The notes beneath the pieces were generated by a model. That model worked only from the letters and a program-made list of their open reading frames with translations, was not told the DNA's origin and ran no database searches. A stretch of DNA of 64,000 nucleotides from Onchocerca volvulus (taxonomy: Eukaryota > Nematoda > Chromadorea > Rhabditida > Onchocercidae), in the NCBI GenBank assembly GCA_000499405.2, contig HG738139.1:2894976-2958975 (forward strand), written 5' to 3'. Positions 12,500 to 26,136 of this stretch are shown in pieces. Position 1 is the stretch's first letter. Each line of letters opens with the position of its first letter. Position numbers and translations under genes: made by a program.

Positions 12500-15400
12500 A
12501 TGGAGAATGGTTATAATGCTGAATCTTCTTCCCCAGCTTTACCTTCATCATCTTCTTACGCTTATCCGTACGTGAATTGTTGTTCATCACCTGATACCTA
12601 TGGTACTTATTCATTTGCTGGATTATACGGTTCATATGAAACAAATAAATACTATCATCAACAATTACCAAATCCAAGCAATCAATATCATCACCATCAT
12701 CAACATAATCAAACACAAATGTACTATCCACATTATCGTACACCAATTGCATCGACCTCTAATTATGACCATTTCTTCCTAAATGGTACTATTCCAAGTA
12801 ATTACTATGCAACACCTACTACTACTACTACTGCTAATTCTACACCTGTAAATTATAACAATAATGGTTCATTTGGAAGAGGAAATCGAATTGTTCTTCA
12901 ACGACCAAAATATGCATGGATGTTGGAACGTGAAAAAGATCATCAACAATCACGTCAATTTCAGCAACCTATTAGATCTACAACTGATACCGTAATCACA
13001 TCACAAACAGGTAACATTTATATGATCATTGATCTTTTACGCTTTTCTATTTGATGACAACATCGATAAGTTAGAATCAATTATTATTCTTTCATGATAA
13101 ATTAGTTTGTTAAAATATTATTTATTGCTTGCTGTGAAAATCGATTAGTTGACAATTGATAGCGTATCAATCAATGATGATGATAAATCAAAAATGATGT
13201 TGGAAATAAACATTTGAAAAAAAAAATAGCAACAATATATTATATTTAAAAAAGTGTGCAGCAAAAAGTTATTTCTTTCGTTTAATAAAAATTGGAAGTT
13301 AAAATTTTAAAAATTCCAACAATTTTACTAGGTATGATGTATTCTGTTAGCAATTGTATTATTTGATAAAATGAAATATTGCTGATAAAATATTTGTCAT
13401 AATCAAAAAAAATTATGTGAAATCAATAATAAAAATATATTAGTAAAAGTAATTCATTAAAATGATAAAAACTAAAAATGATAATAAATATATAAAAAAA
13501 TATAATTTTCAAGAAAAATTATAGCATGAAAAGGTGAATGATAGTATATTTCTAAACTCTTTTTATTTAATTTATAATAATAAATTCAAAATAATTCTTC
13601 AATATGATTCGAATAAATTCAAATAATTCAATGAAGAAATATTTTACAAATAATAAATTTCAATCCTTCTAGCGCTTAAAATTAAAAACGATTAATATTA
13701 AATTCTATGATTAGTTAGTTTATTATCAGTCAATAAAAGCGTAATTATCATTGAAACCAATCGAATATTCTTTCACATAAAATTAATTTAATTAAATAAT
13801 AGGAATAATAAATTAAATATGAAAGAAGATAATAGGAAATGATTAATGAAATATTTCCATTAGTTTTACTAATTAGTATAATTGTTCGAAGAAATGAAAT
13901 AGTAGCTAATATATTTGCGATTACTAACACTCTATCGATATAAATGTATGCACAGGTGTGTGTGTGTATATTTGTTGTATGATATCGTGAAAATTGCCAT
14001 CATACCTACCGTTTACCTGTACAAACAATCGTCAATCATTCAATTTTCCTTAACATTTGCTCGATAGCATTGATCGTATCGATGCTATCAGTAAAAGATT
14101 GCGTAACTTTATCTTAATCGCTTAACAATTTATTTGAAAAATTGATCATCGATCAAAATGAAACAATTTTTGCGAAATTTATTTGCGGTTACTTGAAAAA
14201 GAAAAATGCAAAAAATTTTTTCAAAAATATTTGTCTTAATTAATTTCCTCTTTTTTCCTGATAATTACATTCAATTTTAAATAACTATCTAGTAATTAAA
14301 TAATGATAATGAATTTTATGAATTTTTGGACAGATTAATTAACAGAAAAGATTAAAAAATTCTTTTATCTATTAATAACGATTGTGATCTCTTGAACTCC
14401 TAATTTTATCATTATTATTGATAATATAAATGATCAAAAACTTCTAAGACAAGACTTTGCAATTTTCTGATCCGAAATATCTGAGTGATCATGTGAACGA
14501 TATATAATATTGATAATTTATCATTTTTCCCTTATTTTTATTTTTTTTGCCTTTATCTTTATCAACACTTGAATCATTATTTTTTATTAATTTATTAAAA
14601 ATTATCACATTGTTACTTAACTTATAACTCCAATTAATGGATAAAATTTGCAAAAAGATTAAATTTTTGTTTTTATTTATTGATGCCGCCATTTTTTCTA
14701 ACTTATTTAACTAATTATCTATAATTATGAGTATTAAAATGTTTTGAACATTTTAAGTAATAGTTTCCTTGTCTATCTTTTAAATCAAATTCCACAAAAA
14801 TTTACATAAAACTTTCCTAATTAATAATTTTAGATAACAATTTCTTGGTTACTCGTATAGTATGAAAATAATAACAATAGCGATGATAGCAGTGAGCAAA
14901 AAAAAAAAAAAAAATTATCTCCTACCATTAAATTTTTTTTCAAAATTGATAATAATGAATAAATTATAATGTTAGCAAAAGAATAGGAGTGGCAATTAAT
15001 ATTTTCAGGAGCATTTTTCTCGTTTTTTTTTTTTTGAAAAATGACCTGTCATAAAAAGTTTATTTTCACATTTTACAATCTTTCGATTCGTCGGATAACT
15101 TTTGAAAACGACTATTCTTTCATTTCGTAAAATAAGAAGGCAAATATATTTGGAATTTTTTATGCTCTAAGTTATAAAAATTTGTCATTTTAGCTTGAAT
15201 GATATTGTAATTAAATTTTAATTAAATCAAATAGCTTTGCATCTAATGAAAGAACAAATAAATAAATAAATAAATAAATTCTTTGCAAGAAATAGAAAGT
15301 TCGGAAACTTGAAAAGAACATAAAAATTAGCAAACATTGATCAATCTTTTTTATTTATTCAATTTTTGACCATAATTTAAATTTAATGATGTTAATATAC

Positions 15401-17206
15401 AGCATTTAAATTTAAAATTTCAATAGATAGATTTTATAAATGTATGCATGGTTGATTGCCATATTTCTCGAAAGAATGAAAAAGTTGAAAATTAAAAAAA
15501 AAAATGCGAGAATATAAATCTCAATTTATTCAATTCTTTTTTATAATTGTGCACAATTTTTGTGAAATTTTTTAATTGATACTAAGAAAAAAAAAGTTTT
15601 TTTTCACGACAAGAAAAATTTTCGAAAAAGCTTAATTTGAAAATAAAATTTACGCAATTTGAATGATAAAATCAATTCCTTCTTTCGGTTTATTTTTAAA
15701 TCAATTTTTCCCAAACATCCATCATCAACTTTTACTATCACTTCTAATAATGATGAATCACTTTTGCAACTTTAAAGCAGATCGCCACATTCTTCAACTA
15801 TTTCCGATTATTTGCATAAAAATGAAATAAGCGGTGTCTTTTTTTTCTCTCTCTTAGTTTATCAATAGTTTTAACTTTCGGAAATGAACGATAGTTTGGC
15901 GAAAAGTCAAAAAATATACCGTATCATGTCATCGAACTATACTTTCAAAAATACTTCAATTATGCACAGAAAATGAGGATATTTTGGAATTTCTACTTTT
16001 AACTTAACTTTTACAAATTATTTTGAAAAATTGACAGATTCCATCGATTAATTTAAGGTTTCATACATAGATTCTATCTGTTAATCTAAGGTTTTTTTTT
16101 GAAAACCTAATAACTTTCCTGGAAAAAAGACGAATAATAGTAATATAATAATCTTTTTTTAAATCATTAGATGAGAACTTTTTAGAGATCATAATGAATT
16201 ATTCGGATATTGTATTAAATTTTTAAACATATTAATATCAAATATCGTTATAAATAGGGAGGATAATTTGCTAACTAAATTTAATATCTAAATCAAAACG
16301 AATTAAAAGAATAAATTTTTCTTGATAAAATATTAATAATATTAGCGAAATGAAATCTAATTAGAATACCATTCATTAATTATCTTATGAAATATGAAAT
16401 AATCAAAATATGAAAAAATAATGAAAAAAAAAAAAAAAAAAACTGCTGCTCCATCAAATAAAATAAACCTTATTTTAATCATTCTTATTATCGAATCTCA
16501 ACTTTACATCATATTTTGTAATTAATTTTAGCAATTAATTGGCGAAAATTTTTCTTCTTTTAATCAAAATATTAAATTGATCGTTTAAAAAAAAAAAAAA
16601 AAAAAGAAAAGAAAAACTTGTTTCATTTCAGGTCGTACATCATATAGTACACCACAAGTTGTAGAATTGGAAAAAGAATTTCGTACCAATCGTTATTTGA
16701 ACAAACAACGACGAAATGAACTTGCAGCATTATTGGCGCTTACCGATCGACAAATTAAAATTTGGTTTCAAAATCGACGAATGAAAGAGAAAAAGCAACG
16801 ATTAGCTGCTGTACCACCAAGTAAAACTATTTCTACAACAATAATGACTGATACTAGTACTACTACAACAACAAATACTACTACTACAATAACAACAACA
16901 ACAACAACAACTATTCTTGCGACAAATTTTATCAATGATTTACGAAATGGTAATGGTGTATCACGACAAGCTTTTTTGCATGATGATAATGCTAATGCTA
17001 GCGATAATGATAATAATGATAGTATCACAACGGTTGGACATTGGGTGGAAAAAATTAACGATGAAGAAAATAATGGTGATAATATTGCTACAAGTAGTGG
17101 TGATAATGAAATGGAGAAGAAGGAGAAGAAGAATGATGAGAAGGTAGCAATTGTGGAAACAATAATTAATGATGTAGCTAACAAGACATGCTATACATCA
17201 CTCTAG
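12500..17206 (+). CDS. hox3: Hox3-type homeobox transcription factor, two exons
   Basis: Joining 12500-13010 and 16632-17206 gives 361 residues. The 5' splice site is AG|GTAACA, the acceptor TTTCAG; a split Gly codon spans the 3.6-kb intron. The N-terminal half is rich in Ser, Tyr and Asn, with a His cluster at residues 64-67. A hexapeptide variant PKYAWM lies at 136-141 (usual form YPWM). The homeodomain spans 168-227 and has R5, W48, F49, Q50, N51, R53 and M54. [12 protein letters not shown] and LLALT resemble Hox3 more than Hox1, central or AbdB classes. The N-terminal arm is odd: S-Q-T-G precedes R5, where basic residues are usual. The C-terminal tail is a Thr/Asn-rich, then acidic, low-complexity stretch. 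The start is the first ATG of the frame. Its position upstream of, and in line with, a labial gene fits Hox3. A diverged posterior or central Hox gene is the main alternative. Confidence 0.85.
13011..16631 (+). other. hox3 intron, 3.6 kb
   Basis: This intron sits between hexapeptide and homeodomain, a usual place for Hox introns. It shows no coding sequence. It holds a (TG)n tract near 13957-13968 and a 27-nt hairpin at 14063-14089 (12 paired positions with one G-U, 3-nt loop). The acceptor follows an A-rich block and a short pyrimidine tract. Large Hox introns often carry enhancers, but none is identified here. Confidence 0.7.
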
Positions 17207-18920
17207 AACTAAATTTTGAAAATCTTTTTCTAATTGCAATTTATAGTTAATTTGTAAAATTTCGACTTTTTGTCATTTTTTCCTTTTTTTTTTTTTTTTT
17301 TTAAATTTAACATTTCAATGAAAATTTTTTGATTCATTAATGTAATTTTTGCAAATTTATTTTTTCCCTCAAACAATAGCTTGATTTGCTTCATTTCATT
17401 TAATTATTTAAATTTCGATTTTTTAAAATTTTAATCGATTTGAATTATGCGTGGCAAAATTTGAATTTTTGAAATTAATTTGAATTTTTGAATTATTATT
17501 CATTTATGTGTAGTATTTGTTAAATTTGTATTACAAATGATTGTATGTATATTGAGTTTCTGTATATATAATGATAATAATCCTTGATTGAATGTATTTG
17601 AAAATGAATTTTTGCAAAAGAAAAAAAAAAAAGCGGATGAATTTGAAATTAAATCACAAAGTGAAATCGATTTGATCTATGATTAATTTGAATTCTGCAA
17701 ACTTCGTCACATAAACAATTCAAATGTTTACTTCTAAAATTTTTAAAGATTCTGAAGTTTGAAATAATCAATTCTGTCTTCTGACGTAGAATTTTGTTTG
17801 AAATTTGAAATAAATATTTCCTGCCCCTCTCAACTGATGTATCAAGCAAGAGATTCCATTTTTTTTTCTTTTTTTTTTTGAATTATCTACCTCAGTTTGA
17901 TAATTTTAAAATTTTATAAAATAATTTAACAATTTTGCTATTTGTAAAACAATTTCTAAGTGGAATTTTTTAATCGTTTTCTTGAATGTTTTTTTTTTTT
18001 TTTTTTTTTTTTTTTTGTCGGAACTCTCAGGCTCTGTTAAACTAGGCTTCTTTTGTGTTAAAGGAAAAAAACTTATCAGGCTCATGCTAATCTCTTCGTT
18101 GGCTATTTTGTAAAATTATTTTGTATTCGTTTTTTCTCTTTTTTTTTTTGCTTTTTTTATCTCATCATACAATAATTATTAATTATGGTCTCTATTAATT
18201 GTAAAGTATTACAATTATCTTTGAATCAAAATCATCCGATTTTCTTGCATTTTACAATTTAATAATTTATCATTTTGTTCCATTTTATGATTGATTTTAC
18301 GATGATTTCAATCTAATTTCATTCTCATATTTTGTCGTTTATAAAATATTATCCTCTTATATTTGTCTAGTCCTTTTTATCAGAAACGCTCATAGATTTC
18401 ATTTTGTTTGTTTATTCGGTGTAATTTTTCAAAAAATAAAAAAAAAGTTAATGTAGGAACTAAAATGAAATTCGAATCAAACTGACAAAAGACAAAAAAT
18501 CGCATCAAAAAAAAAAAAAAAAAAATTGGCGGGGCAAAAAAGTTGATAAAAAATTTATTACTTGCTGATAATTTTAAAATTGCTTGTTTTTCTTTTTTTC
18601 TTTTTTTTTTTTTTTGAAGAATATAACAAAGTTTTAGAGAAATTCGAATCGTATATTATGCAAATGAAAAGTAATTGATTGTAAAGGCTGATAAATTGAA
18701 ATTATTTAAAAATTGAATTAAAGCTCTTCTTAGAAGTAAAATTTAACAAAAAAAAAAAGTGATGTACAAGCTATCCTATTATTCTTGAAGAAAAATGACG
18801 AAAATGACATTCATTTTTTTAAGGCTTTCTTCGATTGATATTTTTTCGATAAAAAAATTGGAGGAAAAATGCAATGAAATGAAACAATTGAGAATAACAT
18901 TTTTCAAGAAAAAATATTAG

Positions 18921-18951
<31 letters not shown>

Positions 18952-19709
18952 CCATTCCTGCTATTTTCATTCCTTTCACTCATTCGTTTCACTTCATTGG
19001 TCATCGATTCCTTCCTGTTCGCTTTAAAATTTTTGAGAAAGAATAAGAATCAAATGCTTATTTTGTTTGAAAAATTATCACTATATCGAATTTGGCCCAA
19101 CGATTCATTAAAATTCAACTATTCACAAATGTCATTTATCAAACTTTAAAGGAGAGCATAAATCGAAAAATTGAAGCTCGAGCCTAAGATAAATTCAAAT
19201 TCGAAAAATTGGCCAAAGTTCAGAAGTAAAAAAGGAAAAATGTCGCTCATGCTGATTCCAAAATTAATCATTCCTAATTCTAATCTTGATTTTTCGTACT
19301 GCTAGGAGCTATGGAAAAATGCAAAATAAATTTTTAAAACGAATAATTTTTGAGTAAAAAATAATTTTAAATTAAAAAATTTTGGCCAATTTTAACTATT
19401 GTAAGAGGTATTTCCCGGGAAATTTCAACAACTTATTTTTGTTATTTCTTTTTTTTTCTTTTCTAATGAACACATTGATAGGTTTTTTTTTCTTTTTTTT
19501 TTTGTTACTTCAAAGTTTTTATTATTAATTTTATTTGATAAATTTGTCAAACAAAAAATTCCGAACAATTCAATTACAGTTTAATTCATTAAAAAAAAAA
19601 GCTATTAAATATGATGAGGACACATATGTTTCATTTTTATTTTAACAAATATTTTTCGAAATTTTTGAAAAATTAAATGATTGGTTCATATCAAGAGAAG
19701 ATTTAAAAG

Positions 19710-19752
19710 AGAGAGAGAAAGAGAAAGAGAAAGAGAAAGAGAGAGAGAGAGT
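19710..19752. repeat. (GAGAAA)n purine microsatellite
   Basis: GAGAAA/GAGAGA units on the plus strand. Just downstream, 19760-19960 is a less AT-rich island with the stem GCCTCA/TGAGGC around a 13-nt loop at about 19849-19873. Confidence 0.85.
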
Positions 19753-21375
19753 TTTTTGAAAAAGTGTGATGAATTCTTTGAAGAGTCGGCATTTTGGGAG
19801 AAGAACAGGAACTTGAAGGAAGGGCCAGGAAGTGTTTGGAGCAATTGGTGCCTCATAAATCATCGACTTGAGGCCTCTTTTCTGTCTTTCCATCCTCCCC
19901 GTAAAACTTTCCCGACACCAAATGTTACTTTCCCCTCCTTTTGCTAGAAGTCCCAATTTCACATTGAATGGCAAAATCCCTTTAGCAACGAAGAGAATGT
20001 TAAATTGCAAAATTTTAATTAAAATTTGATAAATTTAATTAAACAAGAAGAAATAAATTGCTTTTATTTCTATTTTATTATCCATTTACAATTGAGAGGA
20101 AGCATTAAATTTACATTTTAAGAAAATATGAAATGAATTATAATCAAGAAAAATTTAAGCTAAGAACTTAAAAATGTTGAATTTTATCAATTATGATTTA
20201 TAGTTTCGATGAAAGATTACGCCATTAGCAATTCCTAATGATATATTATGTGCAATTTGAGTATTATAAAAAAAGTTATCAAATTTATTTAAAGTTTTTT
20301 TTTTTTCTCAAATTCTATTGGTTAGCTTGTCAGTTTTAGAGAATTTCAAAAGGAATTTTATTGAAATTTGATAAATTAATCACTAAGAAATTATGGCAAA
20401 AAAAGTTACCGCATTGAATATGTAAAAATGATATTTTCTGTCTATTGGAATATCGGAAATTCTGACTGTTTCTAAGATTTAGTAAAATTACATTTTACTA
20501 GAAATCCTGAGTTTGTTTCAGAAATTTGTCGAAATTTTTTTTTTTTACTTTTTTAAACAATACAGTATTATTTCGAGAATTTCCAATGAATAATGAATCA
20601 TTTAGATGAACTAATTTAAATAAACAGCAAAATTGAAAACCAAAATTAATCATCTGATGTCTTCAACAGAATAGAAATTACTAATGAATTATAAAGTATG
20701 AATAAATGATAGGAAAACTAAGATAAGGAAATTAGCTTATTTCAAGAAGTATAAAAGATTGAAAATTCATAATTTCTAAAATTTTAACATTCTTGGTTAT
20801 ATAAAATGAAATTGATGAAGATGGATTTTAGGTGCCAGAAAAAAAGGACTGATAATACATCATATTGGTGATTTAGTGAAGCAGCACTTAGTGATAATCT
20901 GTTTTCAAGTCGGAAATGTAGAAATGACTAGTTATGATTCGAATATAATTGATGGTGACAAGTCCAAAAATGAATTTGACAGAAATTTTCACAATTTTGA
21001 AATATATTTCCAAATAAATTAACAAGTTCTAAAGTGAAGGATCATATGGAATGAGAATTTTTAAAGATAAGAAGATGAAGAAATATCAGTAAAAATTGAA
21101 TGTAAATCTTTAAGCATTTAAATTGAAAAATGATCTTTTTTTTTACTTTGAAAATTAATTTTAAAGTTTCGTTTTACATTATAAATTCCTGCTATTTTTT
21201 TTTTCATTACTTTTGTTTATTATTTGATTAACTTGAAAAGAAAGACATTAAGTGGTATCTCAAACAAAATTTTGAATTGTTTCATTGCAATGAATTGCAA
21301 AAAAAAAATTTTCTTGATAATGATGTTATCTTAAGAATATTCATTTACTAAAATGATACTGTATGTGTAATATAT

Positions 21376-21403
21376 TGATGGATGCAAATACGCTGATTGA
21401 TAT
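21376..21403. promoter_or_regulatory. paired Pbx/Hox-like composite sites
   Basis: TGATGGATGC at 21376-21385 differs at one base from the labial/Hoxb1 autoregulatory site TGATGGATGG. TGATTGATAT follows at 21394-21403, so two Exd/Pbx-Hox-type sites lie within 28 bp. This is an AT-rich background, so chance occurrence is possible. It lies 11.5 kb upstream of ceh-13. Confidence 0.3.
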
Positions 21404-22712
21404 CATCTGTCATTTCAGAAGCATTTTTACGACTTCTCCTGTTGAATTCTAAAACTTTTCACAACAAGAAACGATGAGCCAAATAATAATAAAATTGATC
21501 ATGTGATGAAAATAAAAGTAATGTTTACAAAGTTTTTGATGAAATAGTGTTATTGTTAAAGTGAAAGAAACTTATCATTCATCGTCATTTTATCAACGTC
21601 ATTCCGAATGTTTTCATTTTACCCATTTGTTTGCACAAAAATAAAGCGAAACAGAAAGTAGAAAAAAAAAAAAAACAAAAAAAAAACTTTTCCAATGTTT
21701 TAAGAAACTAAAAAGTGAAATTGGTTTTCAGTAAAAATTGAATGAATCATTCATAAAATTTTGCTCAGTCATTTGTTATCTTGTTGATTTCATTATGTTT
21801 ATGTCTGATATCATTAAAAATTTGAAAATTTAACTCAATTTCAAATTTTTTTTTTCCTGAAGTAATATAGTAAAGTTTATAATAAATGAGTGTATAGCGC
21901 ATTTAGACAGATTAAATATTCTTATCAACAGACAGAAAATTTCGTTTCCAAACTGTTTATTATTGGTGCATTCAAAAAGTACATTTTTGTTAAGAACAAA
22001 TAAGTTTTCCTTATATTATATATGTGATGTGATAATGATAATAAGACAAAATTGGAAAGGAAAAGCTTAATTGCCAAGCAAATAAATAAATAAGGCATGA
22101 ATAAATATGCTGAAAGGAAATTTAAAAAGCAACTTGATAAAGTTATGCTTGCTAAGATTTTACTACGCTGATTTCTTTGAATTAGCAAAATATCCATCAG
22201 TTTATTCTCGTTGAATGAATTAAAATAATTGATTTAAAGAGTTAAAATTATGTTATGATATTCTTAAAAGAAATTTCGCTTAACTGATCATTTTATCGTT
22301 CATAATGTTTGATTGTTGTTTTTCCTTTTTCTTGGAAGAATTGAATTGAAATCAATTAGAGAATTGAGAAATTCTTTGAAATATTGATTATATCAAATAA
22401 GTTTATAAAGTACAAGAATTTAAAATAATTTAATATTTTTTGATTGCTCAATTATTTTTCTTTTAATTTATGGAAAATTTTCAAATTATTTTAAATTTAA
22501 TCAAATAAAGGCTAAATTCATAAGGTTCAAATGTTGCTTACTTTACAGTATTCCCATTTGAAAAATCGTTATAATTAGATTTTTGATACTTAGGAATAAA
22601 ATAAGATTTGGAATAGTAGTTCATTTGGTTGTATGAAAGATATATGCAAATTGCAGCTGGAAGGATTAGAGCTTTTGTGTGACCTTAGCTTTTAGCCATG
22701 AAATCATTGATC

Positions 22713-22859
22713 TTAGAAGGGTATCAGGATTTGGAAGGTTGCATTCTTATCGAGCTTGTCAATCTGAGATTCGATCATCTCGTAAATGAAAACAATTAAA
22801 TCATCAAGGAAATGGGCGGCATACTTCAAACATAATTCCGCCTGGGAAGGGCTAAACAT
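22713..22859 (-). CDS. small ORF, 48 aa, unknown
   Basis: ATG-to-TAA frame in a locally less AT-rich island. The product is helical and acidic/amphipathic, beginning MFSPSQAELCLKYAAH and containing FIYEMIESQIDKLDKNA. Composition is unlike the Phe/Lys homopolymer frames around it. TACTAAC-like and TTTAG sequences just upstream could instead be a branch point and acceptor, making this an exon or a decayed exon. No family is recognised. Confidence 0.3.
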   Translation of the reverse strand: MFSPSQAELCLKYAAHFLDDLIVFIYEMIESQIDKLDKNATFQILIPF

Positions 22860-25790
22860 CGATGGGAGTTAGTAGCAATCGAATGCTTTAATCCAATTAT
22901 ATATTATTAGGCGTATCACAAAATGCTTGCTTTGCTCCAGCCTTTTCTCAGTTTTCTTCTTCCCATTGGGATATTCAAAATTTACATATTCATGTCCTAA
23001 CAATCATTCAATCCTCCAAAAGTGTTGCAACAATTATATTTTGAATTATAATTTGTTCCATTTGCATTTCAACTGTATGAAATAATCTTTTCCAATCTCT
23101 CTTGCTCTTTTGAATAACATCTTCTCCTTTGCATATTCTAAATACTTTTAAGAATTTTGATATAATTTTAACTGAATTTGAAAAGAAGTAAATAAGTTTG
23201 TTACAATTTATCCATATTTTATGCAAATTGAACAACGATTAATTTGCATAATATTATTCAATTTATTTGAAGAAATTATGATAATTTACATATATAAATA
23301 CATCAAATTATTGGATAATATTTTCCGATTTGAATAGTTGTCACAATTTTTTACAAAACTGAAATTGTTCGGCATTCGATTGAAGTCAATTTTCAATTTT
23401 CCCCTTCTATCATTTAAAGCTTCTGATAACTATCTCTACCGATATATGATTGTGTAAAGTAAATATTTGACAGACTGAATGAACAATAATCATTTTTATC
23501 TCATATGAGATAATCCGATAAATGCTTCCTTTAGGTAGCGTTAATCCGCTTAAAAGTGCCATGTGTTATTGTTGTTACTGTTTGGTTTTATTTACTTACA
23601 AAACTTTACTGCCTTATTCATTTAATCTATCAAATCATGAACCGGAAATTCAAATAATTCAAATTTCGGGAAAAAAAATTTTCTCGTTATCAATAATTTT
23701 CATTTCTTATTTCTAATTCTTTTCATTCTCTTCATATCAATTAAATCTTACTTGAATGATTGGCTATAATAAAATTAGAAAATTTTTAATACAACTTTTT
23801 TCGAAACAATTTAAAAAAAAAAATAAAAAATTCAAAAAATGCTTATACTTTAACTCAACGTTTAGTTCATCTCACAGCGCGCCATTTCCGCTTACCAAAA
23901 ATGGCCCAATTGGAGCACACATTCATTGTCTATGCTTCATTCAAGCAAACAGTCACACTCGTCTGAACACGTTTCGTCCAACAATTCCTCCAGTCAATCG
24001 CTTTACCGAATATAACAGCTTCATTACATTCAAGCTATCATGAGTGAAATTTCAGGAGGAATCAGTTACAAGATTGTTCGATTAATCTTTTATTTATGTG
24101 CCGAAGTCATCGATTTGCACGTCAGCATCACTTTCGGATATTCAAAAATATTAATTTTTATTAAGAAATATTGGGAATATATATATATATTTTTTAAATC
24201 TATATATTTAAGACTTTTATGGATAGTTTAAGTTTCACAAGTTTTTAGAAACTTCTTTTTATTTATTCGCAAAGCGCTAAAATTCAAAACGTTATATATT
24301 ATTAGAACGCTACTGATCGATTGCTACTGATGATAGATTTGAAATTAAATTAAAAAGGTAAACGAAAATAAGAAAAGGTAAGTAAATGAAGTAAATTGTC
24401 ACTTATACAACTAAAGACAATAAATGGATGAGATATGAATGAAATCTTTTACAAAATTAAAACTGAATATTATCTATAATTTCTTCCTTCTTTTTTTTTT
24501 TTTACTTTAATCAAAATTGTCTTCACATTAATGACATGTCACAATAACCTTAATTTAATTTAATTTTTTACTTATTCTTAAATCACTTCAAACAATTCAT
24601 TATAATTGAATGATTTGGAAGAATTTAATTTTTTAACAATAATTTTTAGAATTTCTAAGACTTTCTGACCATATATTTTGGTTTTAGTTAATAAGATTAG
24701 CTAATAAAAATTAAACTGACGTAATATTCATTTTCCAAACATAGAATTTAGAAATTTTATCATTCCTCAAATTAATATTATAGCATTTCGCTGCATTTTC
24801 TCTTTCTTAAATCTTTTCAAATTCTTAACCTTTCGCTATAACAATTGAACTTTTTTTATCAAGTAGTCCTTCATCCATCATGAATCATTAGTTTTATTCA
24901 GATATTTGATCTATTTATCTTTTTTCGATATCTTTGTCGGTACATCATTATAAAAGAATGACACCATCTACAATGATAAATGAAAATTGGAAAATAAATC
25001 CTTCTAAATGGATAATCAAAATGACGAATGATGTGAATAATTTCTAATAAATGAAAAATAGAAACTAGTTAATATTTTATATGGACTACAATTTTTTCTT
25101 TTTCTTTTTTTGTCCAAAGTATTATTATTCCCAAAGATGTATCAAAGTTTTCATTTTAAAATCTATGGAGAACAAGAAGAAAAAAAAATAGAGAGATGAA
25201 TAAAATTCCAGAATTTTCCAAAAAACTAATATATAACTGTTAGAATTTGCAAGATACGGTAGTTTAAATCAAATTTTTCAAGTACATTAATAAAATAATA
25301 TAATTTGCATTCTTCCAGAATATTTTGAACTTGTCACTTAGGTGTGTACCAAAATTCTAACATAGATATTCATTCGAAGAGATTTTTGCTTATTTAAAAT
25401 TATTTCTATTATGATAAAATATCAAACGATTACCAGAAGAAATATACACAAGTATTAAAATGAATTAAATATGAATGTAATGAAATGGAATTAAAGAGAT
25501 GAATTTGAAATGGAAAATGAATGAAATAATTATGAAATGCATTTGCATGAAACGCTTCAATTATTTGCGATTATTGAATTAAAACTTAAATTAAACAAAA
25601 TGTGCTTTTATTGATTTGCTATGTAACATTTGAATTCACAACAAAACAACAAATGGCTCCGTTAGTTTGTGTTTCTATTCTCAAGGGATCATCAACCAAT
25701 AAACTTGGTCATACGGACGCATATACACATACATATCACTTGAAGAGTTTGATTTACAACACCAACTTGGTTAATTTGATAGATTTCCTG

Positions 25791-25803
25791 TGACCTTTGA
25801 CCT
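25791..25803. promoter_or_regulatory. perfect DR1 nuclear receptor element
   Basis: TGACCTTTGACCT, the complement of AGGTCA-A-AGGTCA, is an exact direct repeat of the nuclear receptor half-site with one base between. This is the classic site for RXR, HNF4 or COUP-TF type receptors, which are present in nematodes. It lies in a less AT-rich island 7.1 kb upstream of ceh-13. Activity is unproven. Confidence 0.45.
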
Positions 25804-26108
25804 TTACCATATGGTCACATTATCAATGCGCCAAGTTTCAGTTGTCTTTTTTACAAAACAGAAAAAAAAAGTACGAAAATAGGACATCGCATCGTTATTT
25901 TTCGAATTTTCAATTCTTAGAAAATTTCTTCTAGAAAGTGGAAAATTTTTGAATTCTAGTAGTATTTTTTAATAAATATGATGAGATTTTTTTTTTTGAA
26001 TAATTAATTATATTATTTTTAATTAATTATTGTGCTATTTCATATTATCGTATGTCCCGCCAAATCTTACTGGAAAGTTCTTACATCCGGTTAACCGATA
26101 TAAAAGAA

Positions 26109-26136
26109 CGGTTTTTTTACCCGGTTAAAAAAACCG
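26109..26136. repeat. perfect 11-bp stem hairpin
   Basis: CGGTTTTTTTA (26109-26119) and its exact complement (26126-26136) flank a CCCGGT loop. Together with CCGGTTAACC at about 26087-26096 this makes a cluster of CCGGTT words of the Grainyhead/CP2 type. Function is not known. Confidence 0.5.

Noticed and set aside
16768..17184. 138-codon minus-strand frame opposite hox3 exon 2
   Set aside because: It mirrors the Thr/Asn repeat codons of hox3 (Val/Ile runs) and is a shadow.
17884..17900. let-7 seed TGAGGTAG on the minus strand
   Set aside because: The match stops after the seed and no stem-loop partner is nearby.
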